In this document: positions 44,866 to 57,475 of the stretch, piece by piece | How the letters are laid out: each line of letters opens with the position of its first letter | Numbering within the stretch: the stretch's first letter is position 1 | Origin: Eonycteris spelaea | Taxonomy: Eukaryota; Chordata; Mammalia; Chiroptera; Pteropodidae | Assembly (NCBI GenBank): GCA_003508835.1 | Contig: PUFA01000034.1 | Span: 1,054,001-1,118,000, forward strand | DNA: 64,000 nt | Direction of reading: 5' to 3' | Position numbers and translations under genes: made by a program | The notes under the pieces: model-generated | Seen by the model: only the letters and a program-made list of their open reading frames with translations | What the model was told of the DNA's origin: nothing | Databases searched by the model: none

Positions 44866-47199
44866 GTGGGAGAGAATGAGACAGGGCTGGCAGCTTGAAT
44901 CAGGTTACTTAAAAAGACGAAAGCTAGGGGCTCGGGGCAGTGGGGGCTCCCTGAGTGGCTGGCTCTGTGGACTCTGAGGCCAGCTTGGAAAACAGGACAC
45001 GTATGACAGGAATTTAAAACACCTGTAAGATGGGACTCTGAGGAGTACGCGGAGATGGGTCGGCACGGCCACGGGAGTCCCGGGGTGGACTGACCGCTGC
45101 CTGGGCACTGGCCCTGCCCTCAAGGCAGGTCCAGCGTGCAGAGCCCGGCGCTGCCGGGTGGGCGTGAGTCCCGGCGTGCCTGCAGCGTGAGGCGGGCGCC
45201 TGCCAGGCCCTGGGTTTGGTGCCAAAACAGAGTCAAGGGGGACGAAGAGCCCGGATACATGACGGGACGGGAGGCAGAGAGACGAGGGCAGGTGGAGAGT
45301 GGGGGTGTCGCTCGTGAGCTGAGACGAAGTGACCAGGAGTCAGCGGTGAGCAGGGCAAGGGTCCCGGGGGCTTCCCTCGCCGAGTGCCCGCCACGTCCCA
45401 GGCCGCTCAGCCGTGCGGCCCACGGGGTTGCAAACTCAGATGCCTGCAGAGCGGCTGTGCGGGACGGTCTCAGCAAAGCGACAGGTGAGCGTGAGCACAG
45501 ACGGCGGGGTTGGGAGCAGGACAAGGAGACGGCGCTTCGCAGAGGGGCCCGGGGCCGCGACCTGGCTGAGCAGCCGTAGCGACGGGGCCCCCGCCCCGCG
45601 CCCCGCTGCCGCCCGGGACTGTGGCCTGATTCTGCCGGGCAGTTCCACATTCCAAGAGAAACCAGAACCCCAAATGTCAAGACCAAATCTGTGTTGACAT
45701 GTTGAAAAGTGATTCAAAAACTGTTTTAAATTAAAAACTATCATCACGACGTCACGCGTCTGCGGCAGGAGGTGGGAAAGTGGCTGGAAGAGCCGGACAC
45801 ACGTCGGCCCCCAGCCCCTGCCCCAGGCCCTGGGAGCCTCCGCCTCTCCCTTCACGTTTCCACTGGTCGCCTCGGGTTTTCTTTTACCAGCGCCGTGAGG
45901 TAAAAGCTGAGTTATTGTCTGTTTCCTCACTTGTTTGGCTGTAGAACATCCTCAAAAAAAATGTGCTCAGAGAAGATGCCTGGGAAGAAAAGCTCTGAGT
46001 CTTCGTCAGCTGAGGCTTACGGAAGCCGAGAGACAAGGCGGTGCCCGGGGGCTGCCCTGTGCCCCCTGCTCCCCCTGGCCCTTTGCGGGAGTGGGGGGGC
46101 AGTGAGGAGAGAGACCGCACCTGATGCATTCGCCGTGGACCTCCCTGGGAAGCTTTGCTCGCTGGGACCGGCAGTGTTCTTGGCTTTGACCAATGCAAAC
46201 AAGCTCCGTTCCTTACTAGGGGTGAAGTAGAGGGCGGGGGACTCTGAGCTTCCCTCCCATAGTGGATAAGCTGTGAGTGTCACAGGGGCCAAAGCCAGAG
46301 TTTGGGAGCAATGCTGTTGGGGACAGAGACAGAGATGGAACAGTCAGAAGGGAGACGAGAACAAGGAGAGTCTGGCTTTTGGGAATCCGCAGGGGAGATT
46401 TTCATAGGGAGGGAAGCTGTCAGTGTCGAGGGTGGCTGTGGGCACAATTGGAGCCTTTTTCTGGGCTGCTCATTTACCTGGAGAGAAAGGAGGGTATTGG
46501 CTGAACCTGGTTTACCTACAACTTTCTTTTTGGGCCACATGAAGCATTCTTAGCCTTCGTCATTTTGTCTTCTTTTATCTGTTAAACAGGGTGCTAATCT
46601 CTTTTCGCTGTCCTAGGATATTTTACCTTTACCCCTCTCTTAGCTGACATGTAGGAGGTCCAGCTTCAACCTTCTTCCATCACAGGAAAGCATCCTCACC
46701 TTCTTGGCACTAGTCTGCCAGCCCACCTGCATCGGAACCTGCTGTGTTGGTTTCCCGGGGCTGTAACGAATCACCACCTCCTCCTTCTTGAAACGCTCTC
46801 CCCACTTGGCTGCTGTTTACATCCCATCTCCATGTCTGCTGCTACATGTCATAGAATGTGGTTGCTATGGTGATGAGATGCTGCAACTGGGAGCGGATTT
46901 ATGACGTGCTGTGGCATAGGCGCACATTTCTGGTGCTTTTAAGCGATATTAGTCAGAATTCTTGATTAGAAACAAACAAAAGTAACTGGCTATTTCAAAC
47001 AAAAAGGACAATTCTTGGAAGGCGAAATGGGCTTACGGAACCAATCAGAACTCAAAAGTGCAGGCTTAGAAAAGCAGAAAGAAACCAAAGGAGCACTGGG
47101 CGGTAAAGAAGTGAAGTAGGCAGGAGGGGAATAAGGGAGACTGCAAGTATGAGAAAGAGTTGGAGAATAATAGCTATGGCAAAGGTGGGTGTCTTTTAA
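44866..47199. other. Non-coding; GC-rich then AT-leaning
   Basis: 45.0-45.6 kb is GC-rich with faint L2-like words. 46.74-46.78 kb has a short decayed start of an MLT1-type LTR ('GTGTTGGTTTCCCGGGGC'). 46.95-47.2 kb may be an unnamed repeat. No gene. Confidence 0.35.
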
Positions 47200-47680
47200 G
47201 ACGGTTAAGGCATGAGCACATTTATTGACAATGAGAAAGGAAAAGTTTGAAAAGAAAGAGTTCTTCTGATCATGAAGGAATTAAACTAGAAATTAATAAC
47301 GGAAAACATTGGGAAAACCTCAAATATTTGTAAATTAAATGAAAGGCATTTAAATAACCACGAGTCAAAAGAGAAGTCACAGGGGACATTAGGAATTATT
47401 TTGAATTGAATGAAAGTGAACACATGATTTGGGGGATGCAGCTAAAGCAGTGCTTCGAGGAAAATTAATAGCATTAAGTGCTTATATTAGAAAAGAAGAA
47501 AAGTCTCAAGCAAATAATCTGCTTGCACTTTAATAAATGTAAATCATTGGGGAAAAAGAATAAATTGATACCAAAACAAGCAAAAAGAAAGAGTAATTAT
47601 AAGAGCAGAACTGAAACAATTGAAAACAGAGAAACTATAGAGAAGGATTGATAAAATCAAACTATGTTTGTTTGTTGTTT
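47200..47680 (+). mobile_element. L1 ORF2 fragment, sense (endonuclease-RT linker region)
   Basis: 'GAATTAAACTAGAAATTAAT', 'GGATGCAGCTAAAGCAGTGC', 'GCTTATATTAGAAAAGAAGA' and 'AGAGCAGAACTGAAACAATT' are well-known L1 ORF2 words in order. The translated order includes WDAAKAVL-like and AYIRKEEKSQ-like pieces across stops and frameshifts. Dead relic of an old L1. Confidence 0.82.
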
Positions 47681-47904
47681 GTTTTTTAAATAAGAGACAG
47701 AGTGAACAATAGGTATGTCTACGTGAATGTGTGGTGTGGGTAGGGGGAGGTATCTGTGACTGACTGATGAAGGACGATCGACTTACTACTTTTTCTTGTG
47801 AAAGAGTAGGTAGGGAGGTCCCCTGAGAGGTACATGAAGCTGTGGAATTGGTGAGGAGGGAGGTGATGTTTTGATGTGTTTTCTGGGGGAATGGGAGGAG
47901 TAAC

Positions 47905-48418
47905 TGTATTGGTTTCCTACTGTTGTCATAACGAGTTACTGTACACTTAGTTTTCAAACACAAACTTATTCTCTAAAAGTTCTTTAGAGATAGATCAAAA
48001 TGGGCTCTGCTGAGCTAAAATTAAAGTGCCACCAGGGCGGTGTTCTTTCTTGGGGCTCCAGGGAAGAATCTGGTTCCTAGACATTTCCAGCTCCTAGAGA
48101 CAGCCCACGTTCCTTGGCTCATGGCCCCATCCTCGTCTCCGAAGCCAGCAGAGCAGCGTCTTCCGATCTCTCTCTCTTTCTCTCCAACCCCTGTTTCCAT
48201 CATCACCTCTCCTACTCCGATTCTGGCCCTCCTGCCTCCCTCTTACTATGGCCCTTGTGATCACTGTGGCCCACAGAACAGTTCAGGATAATCTCCCCAT
48301 CTCTAGTTCCTTAACTTAACCACACCTGCAAAGTCTCTTTTGCCATGTCAATAGCATATTCCAGGTGTCAGGGATCAGGACATGGACATCTTTGGGGGCT
48401 ATAATTCTGCCCAACACA
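47905..48418 (-). mobile_element. MaLR (MLT1-type) LTR, antisense, near full length
   Basis: Starts 'TGTATTGGTTTCCTACTGTT' and ends 'ATAATTCTGCCCAACACA', so both TG and CA ends are present in 514 bp. The centre reads 'CCTTGGCTCATGGCCCCATC', 'GGCCCTCCTGCCTCCCTCTT' and 'GATAATCTCCCCATCTCTAG'. Flanks GTAAC and GTAGA agree in only three of five bases, as expected of an old target duplication. This is the best-preserved LTR here, and it has low CpG, unlike the others. Confidence 0.92.
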
Positions 48419-49324
48419 GTAGATGACCAAAAACACATCAGAGAATTGGGAAGAGCATTCAGGTTCAGCAGAGGCTGGAGACCATGACCTGGCTGTGGCC
48501 TGAATCTGGGATATTTAGAAATTGAGATTAAAAAAAAAAAAGTAAAGTTTGTAGACCGTGGATCTGGGCTGGGGGGTGGCCTGTTGCTGGAGTAGAAGCA
48601 GAAGGACAGGGATCCAGGGAGATTTAATAAAATGGTCATTTCTTTGCTAAACAGTGGGATCCAGGTTGGGTAAGCAGGGGAGAATGCTTACAGAGGGGAG
48701 GCAATAAATATATCGAATGGTGGTAAAACGTACCATCCAGGGCTTCAGATATGAGAGGTCATGTAAGAGATGGATACTAATAATTTAGGAAAAAAAAACT
48801 TTCTTTTACATGGAGAATCTTCTTCACTTCCATTCCAACAAATATCGGTTTATCAGACTTGAAAGCAAAAATTTTTGATATCATATCTTTCCCCTTAAGG
48901 ACTGTATTCAATCTACTCTTAATTCTAATCAGAGGCTTCAGAATAAAAAAAGGAGTCCGCCTTCTAATTTGTTACAGCCTACCCTTGCATGGAATTGCTT
49001 TCCTCTCAGATATGATCTCATCACTCAAACATCTTGAGACACTATGCACGACAGATCAAACGGGCCCACTTTGTTCTGTGTGTTATGGGTAATTTTTTAA
49101 TCTAGAAGAGGAGACATATTTATTAATAAGCTACAGAATACTTTTCAGAACCGAAGAGGAGGACTCGGTGACTGTTAGCCTTGCGCGTTATGTGCTTAAG
49201 GAGTATGGGGTACAGATAGGAGAAATGGGGTTGGGAAAGTAATTAAGAACATTGGAAAATGGTTCTCTGCAATTTATTTGAGAAACAGGGACCTTTCCCT
49301 TTTCCTTCCTTTTTTTTTCATTTT

Positions 49325-49495
49325 AGGCATAGCAGAGGGAGCCTGAGTTTGGATCCTGGCAACACTACCTAATTGCTGGTTTCCTTATCCACAATATGTG
49401 AATAAATAGCAGAAGTACCTACCTTGCAGTTTCATTATAAGGACTCTTGAGTTAAGCTTTGTAAATTACTTAGTATCTGGCACAGATGCGTTTGT
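49325..49495 (+). mobile_element. MIR SINE
   Basis: 'CCTGAGTTTGGATCCTGGCA', 'TGGTTTCCTTATCCACAATA' and 'GTACCTACCTTGCAGTTTCA' through 'AAATTACTTAGTATCTGGCA' follow MIR. Confidence 0.8.
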
Positions 49496-51535
49496 TAGCT
49501 AAAACAAAAGATTGCATCTAACAGTGAGATTCGCCGAACAACACTTTGTAAATACATCTGAGAGAATCTCATTGGTTCAAAGCCGCGAGACCCGTATACT
49601 ATTTGTCTTTACCTGGATGAGAGCTGATCCATGGTCTCCGTTTGAGTTAAATGTTGACGACAATTTTCTACCTTTGTCAGTGACGGCGGGTTCACTTCCC
49701 CTCCACATGCCTCTGGTCACAGAAAGTTGGCCCGTCCAAACAAATCATCTGTGTTGGTGTGATCACCTTCCACTTTGTGAAAACGTTTGAATCTGTCCAG
49801 CCGGAAGGCAAAGCAGCAAAGCAAATTCGGTCATTTAAATCTTCTTATACTTTGCGATCTGGATAACATCAAAGTGAGGTGAGGGACCTGGCCGCTAGGG
49901 CCTGCAGAGTTACTGGTGACATGTGACATGCTGAGGACATGGCAGCCCCCGCACAAATTCTGTCGCCACGACTGATCCTGCAGAGAGACGGCAGCCACCG
50001 AGCCAAACATCCGTGGCTATCTCACGACTCCCGAATTGTGGCCAAGAGCGGCTGCGACGGGTCACAGGAATTTAAAGGAGCAGGAGTTCTTCCGTCACAG
50101 CTCCAGGACAGGGTTTTGCCCCGTGGTCGAGGCCAAAATGACAGCTCACTAGAACCCTCGGGACGGCCCAGGGTGGCCCCAGACGTTTTGGAGGACTCCA
50201 GCCTTGAGGGTCCCCCCCCGCCCCATTATTTTTAAGTTACTCGAGCAGGTTATTGAACTTCTCCCAATTTCTATTCTCAGTCACTCAAACCACACCCCCC
50301 TGAAGGGTTCGGTGAGGGCTTCGCCGCGTGCCGTGGGCTTTCTTTCTCCTCCACTTCTATTTCTGCCTCTCGGCTGCTCGTTTTTGAAGAATAAGAGGTC
50401 GCTACTTCCCGAGGAGTTCAGGAGCTGTCGTAGTAGAATGACAAATCTGAGCCGTTTCTCTTTTAAAATGTCGTTAACTAAGAAATTAGGCCCGGGAGCG
50501 GGGGACAGAGCCGTCTCTCACCTCTCTCGCCCGGAAGTCATGTGTAAAAGGCCAGGAGATGTGGCGGGTGCCTGGGGGCGATGGTGGCGACTCAGGGATC
50601 CAACGTGGTCTTTGTCAGGCGTTGTTACAAGGTCAGGGGAGTGACGTCTCAAGACGGGGCAGGTACCAGTCCACGATTGCAGACACAGCTGCAAATTTTC
50701 AGAACTGCGATCCTGAGCTCCCTGTCTGCTCAAGCACCGAAGGCCATCCGCTCCCCGGGGATAAGGCCACTTACATGTCGACCGCATGCGCGAGGTGCCG
50801 GTAGCGGGTGGCTTTGTCCTTGTCCTTCTCCTCCGACCCTGCTACTCCCAGTTCCCTCCTCCATATTCTTCCTCCCCTGCTCCTGACCGGACACCAGAGT
50901 CCAGTGCTGACAGCTTCAGGGGCAGTTTTGCACATGTTCAAGGGGAGGGAAGAAAAAGAGGCGCTCGCTACGTTTAGAAAGAGCTCGGTGCAGGCACCGC
51001 GTCCTGGCCTGCCTGGTGACAGCATTCACCCCATAGTCCCCCCAGTAAGTGACGAACCACGTGGGGAAGAGGAACGTTACGGGATTCCGAGCCAACTGAA
51101 GTCCGTCCTCCAGCCAACGTCCTGTGAATCTGGTCCTTGAAGAGCCGCTGCGCTGAAGCTCCCTGGGAGGTCACTGGGCTTAGAAACCGAACTGGCCCGA
51201 ACCCACGGCTCAGTTTTAACTGCGGCCCCACCAACTGCCCTCCCGGGTTTCCTTGGCTCGAGCCAGCTATGGGACTCATCCTGGGTTCCCGTCAGCCTCA
51301 CTTCTAAGCGACGCTCGTTCTGAACTCGCCGCGTCTCTGCACGTCACGGGGCCCGGCCTGCCCGCATCCCGGGAGAGCACGACGGGAGCCCTGCTCAGGG
51401 CCGCCTGTTTGGGGTCCATTCTCTCACGCAGTGAGCATCTTCGGAAGCAGACTAGAGCCCTCCCTGCCTCGGCCGACCTCCGGGGACTCCTAAGCCCTTT
51501 GCTCTGGCTGCTGCGGAAGCCCCGGGCTTTGTCCA
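49496..51535. other. Non-coding, nothing recognised
   Basis: Mixed composition with short, mutually overlapping frames on both strands. No repeat or exon supported. Confidence 0.4.
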
Positions 51536-51539
51536 GGCT

Positions 51540-51700
51540 CTCCCTCTTTCTTCGTTCCTTAATGACTTTTGTCTGTTCCTCAGACATATCAAGCCCTTCT
51601 TTTCTTAAATCTGCGCAGCTGCTCCCTCTGCCTAGAAAGTTCTCTGCCCATCGGCAGGGCCGGCTCTTCGGGCTGCGGAATGGCTTAGAGGCCGATCTGG
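51540..51700 (+). mobile_element. L2 LINE 3' region, sense
   Basis: 'GCTCCCTCTGCCTAGAAAGT' and nearby words match the L2 segment GTTCCCTCTGCCTGGAATG. A second short L2-like piece follows at about 52060-52160 (TTTCCAGACTGCAAACTCC). Confidence 0.55.
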
Positions 51701-52299
51701 GGGTGGGGGGGTACTTCGCACCAGACCACAACCACGTGCTATCTGGCGACCACACTTGCCTCGACTCTCCCGACGCCTTTGTCGGGTCCTGGATCGCTCT
51801 ATCTGTCGTTTCGTTGTGGGCCGCCTCGCCCCTCGCAGATGGTCTGGTCTGCTCGGCGTGAGCAGGGTGGCGTCTGCGGCTCCTCGTCCCCCACTGAGGC
51901 AGTGGTGCTGGGCGCAAGCCGGACAGCGAGTGTGCCAGGGAGTGGGCCGCGTGCCGCCCTTAGCCATGCTTTCTGCTACCTCGGGGGACCGAGGGGCTTT
52001 GTGTGGCAGGATCGGGTAGGGGGTCTCTCCAGCTCAGAACAGGGGTCTGGGCTGGATAATTCTTTGTCTGTGCACAGTAGGATGTTCGAAGCCCTTGATT
52101 TTAACCCCCTGATGCTAGGAGACCCTCCCTGCCCACCCAGGTTTCCAGACTGCAAACTCCTGGGGAGCAAAATTACCCTCCCCCAGGAGACAGCCCCCAC
52201 AGCTCTGCATGGTTGTCGGCAACACAAAGTGGGGCTCCCCGGACCGAGAGGGTGATGACTGACAGACGACCCCCATGGGAAGCTGGTGAGCTGCTGGCT

Positions 52300-52650
52300 T
52301 TGGCCGACACCAACCGGAGACCCTGCCGGCGCGGCTGGGCGACAGGCCTGGCTTCGCGGGGCGGGCGGCCCCGTTTCCGACAGGGGGATCTCCCCGGGCG
52401 GGGGGGCTGGTGGGCGGTGGGCGCGGGGGAGGCGGGGCGAGGCAGCGTGGACACCGGGGAGCCCGTGCCGCGTGTCATTCTGCGTCCTCCGCCCACGACC
52501 TTCCGTGTCGCAGGCGAAGCACGGTGCGTGGGGAGGGGGCTCGGCTGAGCCCCACGCGCGCCGCACGCGGCGGGACGCGCCGCGGAACGCGCGCCGCGGA
52601 CACGCGCGCCGGGACACGCCGCCCGGAACGCGGCTCTGCGCCCTCTGCTC
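52300..52650. promoter_or_regulatory. Strong CpG island
   Basis: By eye count there are roughly 55-60 CpGs in about 330 bp, peaking at 18 in the single line 52561-52620 (alternating CGCG words such as GGAACGCGCGCCGCGGAC). GC boxes (GGGGCGGG at 52358 and 52433 and related) are present. No TATA. A sub-repeat of GGNACGCGC(C) words suggests tandem origin of the densest part. It could be a promoter of an unseen transcript in either direction. I find no first exon. Confidence 0.6.
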
Positions 52651-53079
52651 ACTCGTCTGCTGCTGCCCACAAAGGCCCACTGTGCTCCGGCAGCTGCAGC
52701 CGCAGCTGTGGGACAGTGACCCAGGATTGTCTTCTCTCCGTGCTCGGCTCCCCCAGGAAGGACATCGGCAGCGCGCGAGGGGTGTGAATCCCTCTCACCT
52801 GCATTTTTCATTCATGACCTTATTCTCCTTCCAGACTTTCTTGGTGGGAGCCCAGCCGCCGAGTTCATGGGGAGGGTGAGAGAGGAAAAGCAAACACAGA
52901 AGCAAGAGCATCGGATTCTTTAAAGCCCTTCCTCAAACGGTTCCACCCAAAGTCCTGTGAGTCTTAAACACTTACACCCAGCCAAGGGCCCCTGGGAAGA
53001 GTCTGCCCTGACCAGGGCAGCCCGAAGGACAAGGGCCCGGGGAGACTGTCAAGTGGGAGAAAGAAAAGAAGCCTGTTTG

Positions 53080-53215
53080 GTCATCTCCCGATTAGAAAAT
53101 GAATAAATAAAGTCATGGCCTACCTAATTAATTGACTGAATTCTAAAGAGATGAGTAAAATTATCGTTCATTCATTAAGATTAACGTATGCCTGAAGTAT
53201 TTGCCATACCTGTGT
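53080..53215. other. AT-rich repeat-free block
   Basis: 'CCTACCTAATTAATTGACTG' and 'CGTTCATTCATTAAGATTAA' with no repeat family. Homeodomain-type ATTA words cluster. Possible conserved element, untested. Confidence 0.25.
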
Positions 53216-54079
53216 TCCTTGGGGCAGGTGATGGAGGAGGGGGTGGTCCTCGCCTCATGGTGCCAGGCCAAGGGCCAGGGCAATGTGGACACTGTAGGGC
53301 AGCTCTACTGGGCAAGTCCCTCGACAGCAGTGAAGTTCAAGGACACGAGACAGGGAGCCTATGAGGGCTGACGTACAGTAGGTTTACGGTCTCAGGGGCC
53401 CTGTGAGAGCTGGCAGGGCCGAAGACCTGGCCCAGGGGCGGGGAGCCTCAGTCAGTCGGGGCTGAAGGCAGCCTGTCATTCTGACCCCACCTGCACCCAC
53501 ACCCAGGGTGCTGTCTGGCTTCACCAGCTCCTTGGGGAGGAAGACGAGCCCCAGCCCACAGCTCCCAGCCTCCCAGCCCAGAGATCCCGTTCCAGCACCC
53601 GGGAAGGCCTTCATGGACAGCTAGGGAAAGGGCCAGCGCGGGACCTTGACGCGATGGCCGCTGGGGTCCTGGGGCTGGCCTCTCTGTCGCCAGAGGGGTG
53701 GCCCCGTGACAGGAAACAAAGCAGCAGGCAAAATGCGTGGGCGGCTGCACGTAGCCACCCCTGCCGCCCGCGAGACTGCGCACCTGCCCTGTGGGTCTGC
53801 GGTCTACGGTCCTGTCCATGCCAAGAGGGAGGGGTGCGGGCAGATGATCCAGCTGGCTTCGTGTAGAGCTGAGAAAACCGAGTGTTTTGCCGGGCGCTGT
53901 GAGACATCTGTTTGAGCTGTGCTGGCTCAGACTGAACGGCCCAGAGGCTAAGGACAGGTCCCCGGCCCTCCCTGATGGCCCCAGGGTGTTCCGGGAGCCC
54001 CGCTGGCCTCCCCTGAGGGGACCCTCCATGTGGGGCTCAAGGATCCAGGAACTGACCCGGGTGACATGAATGTACCATT
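53216..54079. other. GC-rich non-coding, nothing recognised
   Basis: Opposed frames up to 193 codons at 53448-54029, without any domain. Confidence 0.4.
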
Positions 54080-54561
54080 TGTCACGGTTGAATTCTGTTG
54101 CCCCAATGCAGACCCAAGTCCTAACACCCGGGACCTCGGTCGTGACGTTATTTGGCAGCGGGGGCGCTGCAAATATTAGTTAAGATGAAGTCGTACTGAA
54201 GTGGAGTGGACCCTTGAACCAATGTGACTGTGTCCTTGTAAAAAGAAGACACACCCACACAGACGACAGACAGAAACACACGCGCATGCAGGGAACCATG
54301 CGAACACACAGACACACAAGGAAGATGGCCGTGTGACGACGGAGGGGAGGTCACGGTGGCATTGCCACAAGCCAGGGAGCCTGAGGCCCCCAGAAGCCAG
54401 GACAGCGGCGAAGATTCTCCCCTAGAAATGTAGGAGGGGCGCAGCCCCGCCGACCCCTCGGTTTCTGACCCTGGCCTCTGGAACGGCGAGAGAATACATT
54501 TCCGTTGTTTGGAGTCACTCGGTTTTGGGGTGCATGGTACGGAGCCCTAATGAATACAGCA
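54080..54561 (+). mobile_element. MaLR (MLT1-type) solo LTR, sense
   Basis: 'TGTCACGGTTGAATTCTGTT', 'GACCCAAGTCCTAACACCCG', 'TGACGTTATTTGGCAGCG', 'ATTAGTTAAGATGAAGTCGT', 'AATGTGACTGTGTCCTTGTA' and the end 'GAGCCCTAATGAATACAGCA' are the full MLT1 landmark set. Confidence 0.9.
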
Positions 54562-55828
54562 CGGTAGGGAATTGTCTGCCTGAGGAGGCTTCGAGGAGGC
54601 TTTGTATTTGAACTGTCACACTCTGCGACCCACCCAATTCTACGCCCTCTTTCTGGTACCCCAGGGTCCCAAACATCCGCATCTTACACACTCGTGATTA
54701 GAAAAAAAATACTTCTGTTTGTGGAATGCTTTGATTTTAAAGAAAACGCCTAACACACTTTCTATTTTCGGTGTATGAAAACATCGCCTGCGTAGAGTTG
54801 GACTCGCGGCCGAGGTGGTTCTGAGCACATTCACCAGCTTCAGCTCATCGGTCTCCACAGCGTGTCCTAAGATGTCAAAGGCGGCGTCGGTCCCAGCTTA
54901 CACGGAGCCTCAGCGGACCGAGGGCCCCTGTAATTCGATGCAATTGGCACGGTTCAGTGATGGAAACCCAGCTCCCACTAGCAGGGGAGTTGACTCACAC
55001 GCATGCCTGGGGGAGGGGGGGGGTCGTGGAGCTGAACTGACTCGGGCTCCGGACGTGGTTCTCCTCTTGTTCCGTGTCTCTGAGTGGACCGCTCTCTCTC
55101 CAACTCCCACAGGAGACCCGGCTGCTCACCTCGTCCCATCTTGGCCTGGAAGATGCTGACCCTTTCCCCTTTTCCTAGAGCGCCCCAGGGGAAGATGGCG
55201 TGGACCACGTTGTGCGAGTTTCTAGTCCTGCACCAGTTACCTGTGGCCGGGAGCTGGAGCTCTGTGGCCAGCCAGAAGCGACCACTGTGCTCGAGACCAC
55301 GGCTCTGGGCAGGGCGTTGGGATCGGTGGGAGGTGGCAGCTTCCGTTCGAACCATGTGATTGCAGGAGGGTCCTCAGAGGGACAGGCAAATGGCCAGCAC
55401 CCTCTTAAGGGAGAAGTGGTGACTGAGAGAATGAGGTCTCCCCTCGCTTTGTGGTGCACGCTGATGTTTGTGGGATCCACCATCCTTTACCCAAAGACCT
55501 CAGCAACCCTCCCCCAAACGAGCTGTGTTCGTGGCCAGTGTTCGTTTAGATGATTTGGGTGGAATTGGCTAGTAGGCAACCGAGGAGCAGTGCCATGCCA
55601 GGGGGCTGGCTCTCAGCAGACGTGGACTGAATAAGCTCCTGGTGACCCTGCACTCTGTGTGCCACAGCCCTGCCATGCCAAGGTGCTTCTTCTCTCTCTC
55701 TCTCTTTTTTTTGCATTAAATAAGAATATCCTCGGATTAAATATTAATGTTTGTGCATTTAAAAATAACCTCTGTTTAAAATTTTGCAAAAGATAATGTG
55801 TTACTCAGAGAAGGAGACCAATAGGGAC
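54562..55828. other. Non-coding, nothing recognised
   Basis: Mixed composition. G-run at about 55015-55022, CT-run and T-run at about 55691-55712. Confidence 0.4.
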
Positions 55829-55836
55829 GTGTGTGT

Positions 55837-55880
<44 letters not shown>

Positions 55881-55892
55881 AGAGAGAGAGAT
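55829..55892 (+). repeat. (TG)n microsatellite with short (AG)n
   Basis: GT run with one GAGT interruption, ending in GAGAGAGAG. Confidence 0.97.
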
Positions 55893-56694
55893 TGATTTAA
55901 TTTATTTAAAGAAATTAGCTCGTGTGATTGTGGGCCTGGCCAGTCCAGATCCCAAGGGATGGGAGCTCAAGTCTGAAGTCATCAGGGGGCACAAGCCCTT
56001 CCCCTTCAGGGGGCCTCAGCTGGTGGGTAAGCCCCGCACATTACACAGGGCCATCTGCTTCCTCGGATGTTTATTGCATCTAAAAGACATCTTTGCAGCA
56101 ATACCTAGACTTCTGCTTGACCAAGCACAGGAGACCCTTTTGCCCACTCGCCACGTGGACACATATAATGAACCATCACAAACAGCAAAGGTGGATTTCA
56201 GTAAAATGAAACAGTTCACACTGTTTTCACCTTGAAAGATGTCTTTCTTTCTTTGAGTTAGTTTGAAGACAATTCAGATAGTTTTTTCCTTCATTTGAAA
56301 ACTCTGGTTCTTATATTTCATACATTAGCCTTAAGTCTTATTATTAAAAAAAAAAAAATTGACCAGGATGGAAAGATACAATTTTGTAATACAAGTACCA
56401 TTTTTTTTTTTAAAATCAGTGCTTTGTACAAAATTTTCGCAATGGCTTTCTTAAGGAGGCACTATTATCGGGGCAGGGACGGCGAGACGGCAGCCGCATA
56501 GCTCAGAGTGGGAACATCTCCGCAGGGTCGAGGCGTATCCCTGTGTTCGCACCTTCTCTTTCGAAAACCTCCTTCAGCTTCCTAACACGTACAGGCGATT
56601 CATTTTAAGCCAAAAAAAAAATACATTTGAGCTTTTACAACTAAACAGGCAGGACAAAAAGACTTGGTGCTTCAGATGTTAGCATATGAGTAGA

Positions 56695-56960
56695 CTCATT
56701 CCTTTACTCATTTGTTCCTCCATGAATCCACCCTTCCACACGTTCACCCTTCAAATACTTGAGGCCCGAGCCTGTTCCGGGCACTTTACTGGGCACTGAG
56801 TGTGCAACACGAATAAGGACAAGCCCCCACCATCAAGTGGCTGATGCTCTCATCGGGATAAAAGGATATAAAAGTAATTGTTTTACGTGTGGCGAGTCCT
56901 GTGATGGCAATACAGAGATGATTCTTTGGGAGCACACTGGGAAGGCATCTGATAATAGTA
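56695..56960 (-). mobile_element. L2 LINE 3' end, antisense
   Basis: 'CTCATTTGTTCCTCCATGAA', 'TTCCGGGCACTTTACTGGGC' and 'GTGCAACACGAATAAGGACA' lead to the 'ATCAAGTGGCTGATGCTCTC' stretch, a decayed reversed L2 end. The 'GTGGCGAGTCCTGTGATGG' segment continues it. Confidence 0.65.
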
Positions 56961-57475
56961 CCTTTAACTGAGCACCTGGTCTCTGGGCCGGGGGCAGGGG
57001 CCACGGGGAGTGAGGCATAGAGCACAGCAGGAGGGCCGGGGGTGGGGACTGCTCCCCCAGCTTCATTCCCCAGGAGCCAAGCCCCAGACAAACAGCCACA
57101 TCCAGATGGACACTCGAGAGATCAGGAATTCACCTGCCCAACTCCGACTCCATGCCAGTTTACGTTCCACGTTAGTTCGCTATCCTCCCAACGATACGGC
57201 CCAGAGTGCCGCCCGGATCTTGTGGAACAAGGATTTTCCCTCGCTCTGGGTTAGAGGTGTTCCCAAACATCCCTCAGTGAACAAGGAGGGACAGCCATGG
57301 CCCTGTCGGCAGGGGTCTTCAGAGCAAGAAGCAAGGCAATGCGATCACGCGGTGAATTGTAAATACGTCCGATTCGATCAGGCTTCTTTAAATGGCTTCT
57401 AGCCCACATTTCCCCAAGTGTGTACCTTACTCTTGGGATCACACTGACCTTTTCAACTGCAGTGGCCAAATGGCT

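Noticed and set aside
48139..48418. Polypyrimidine and GC words as promoter of a gene
   Set aside because: All lie inside the MLT1 LTR and match its consensus.
51976..52680. 234-codon minus-strand frame over the CpG island
   Set aside because: Stop codons are rare in CpG-rich DNA. A 197-codon plus-strand frame covers the same bases, and neither has a recognisable domain.
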